Shown in pieces: positions 63,990-64,000 of a stretch of DNA of 64,000 nt. The DNA comes from Trichomonas vaginalis G3. Its lineage: Eukaryota; Parabasalia; Trichomonadida; Trichomonadidae. Below the pieces are notes generated by a model. It had not been told where the DNA came from and made no database searches. It saw nothing but the letters and a program-made list of their open reading frames with translations. The stretch spans positions 13,640,001-13,704,000 of the forward strand of contig NC_067205.1 of the NCBI RefSeq assembly GCF_026262505.1. Reading direction: 5' to 3'. How positions within the stretch are numbered: the first letter of the stretch is position 1; every line of letters starts with the position of its first letter. The position numbers and the translations under genes are program-made.

Positions 63990-64000
63990 TGGATTGGTCA

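Overview
The window looks like nuclear DNA of a trichomonad, most likely Trichomonas vaginalis or a close relative. The genes are single-exon and very AT-rich between them. Most intact genes carry a TCA-Y-T/A initiator (Inr) within about 20 bases of the ATG and many end in TAAA, as T. vaginalis genes do. The gene content also fits: pyrophosphate-dependent phosphofructokinase, a giant multi-membrane-span adenylyl cyclase, expanded surface-protein families, a Maverick/Polinton, and a DDE transposase next to a C19 deubiquitinase. No database search was run, so the species call is inference.

Layout. 1-4153: two short-chain dehydrogenase (SDR) paralogues, one broken by a stop, flanking a nitroreductase-like gene. 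4154-13795: 9.6 kb without a convincing protein gene but full of structure: a 2.9 kb element with perfect 29-bp inverted ends, two arrays of imperfect RNA-like hairpins that share a header, a tRNA-like Pol III relic, a homopurine tract, and two TTAA-flanked DNA elements of 2007 bp and 141 bp. 13808-18457: adenylyl cyclase. 19313-20602: PPi-phosphofructokinase. 21422-22996: fragment of a surface-protein gene. 23320-41935: an 18.6 kb Maverick/Polinton fossil with long inverted ends (primase-helicase, integrase, KilA-N protein and a phage-like fibre gene look whole; capsid, ATPase and DNA polymerase regions are broken or incomplete). 41936-46913: two tandem surface-protein genes on the minus strand, one cut off by the Maverick. 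48236-50183: a protein kinase split by a clean TTAA insertion of the same family as the 2007 bp element. 51386-61061: two related type I surface-protein genes with in-frame stops. 61560-62300: long palindromes. 62308-63989: a truncated DDE transposase overlapping by ATGA a C19 deubiquitinase gene.

Three themes connect the window. Neighbouring paralogues share blocks of identical DNA (293, 142 and 221 bp) inside otherwise diverged genes, as recent gene conversion would leave. DNA elements have repeatedly entered or flanked host genes. The least explained part is the pair of hairpin arrays at 6433-7784 and 9171-10004: some ten foldbacks with 18-34 bp arms, roughly one per 100-130 bases in the densest parts, whose arm differences favour G-U wobbles when read from the + strand. 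This is my main candidate for an undescribed system, possibly a small-RNA precursor locus.
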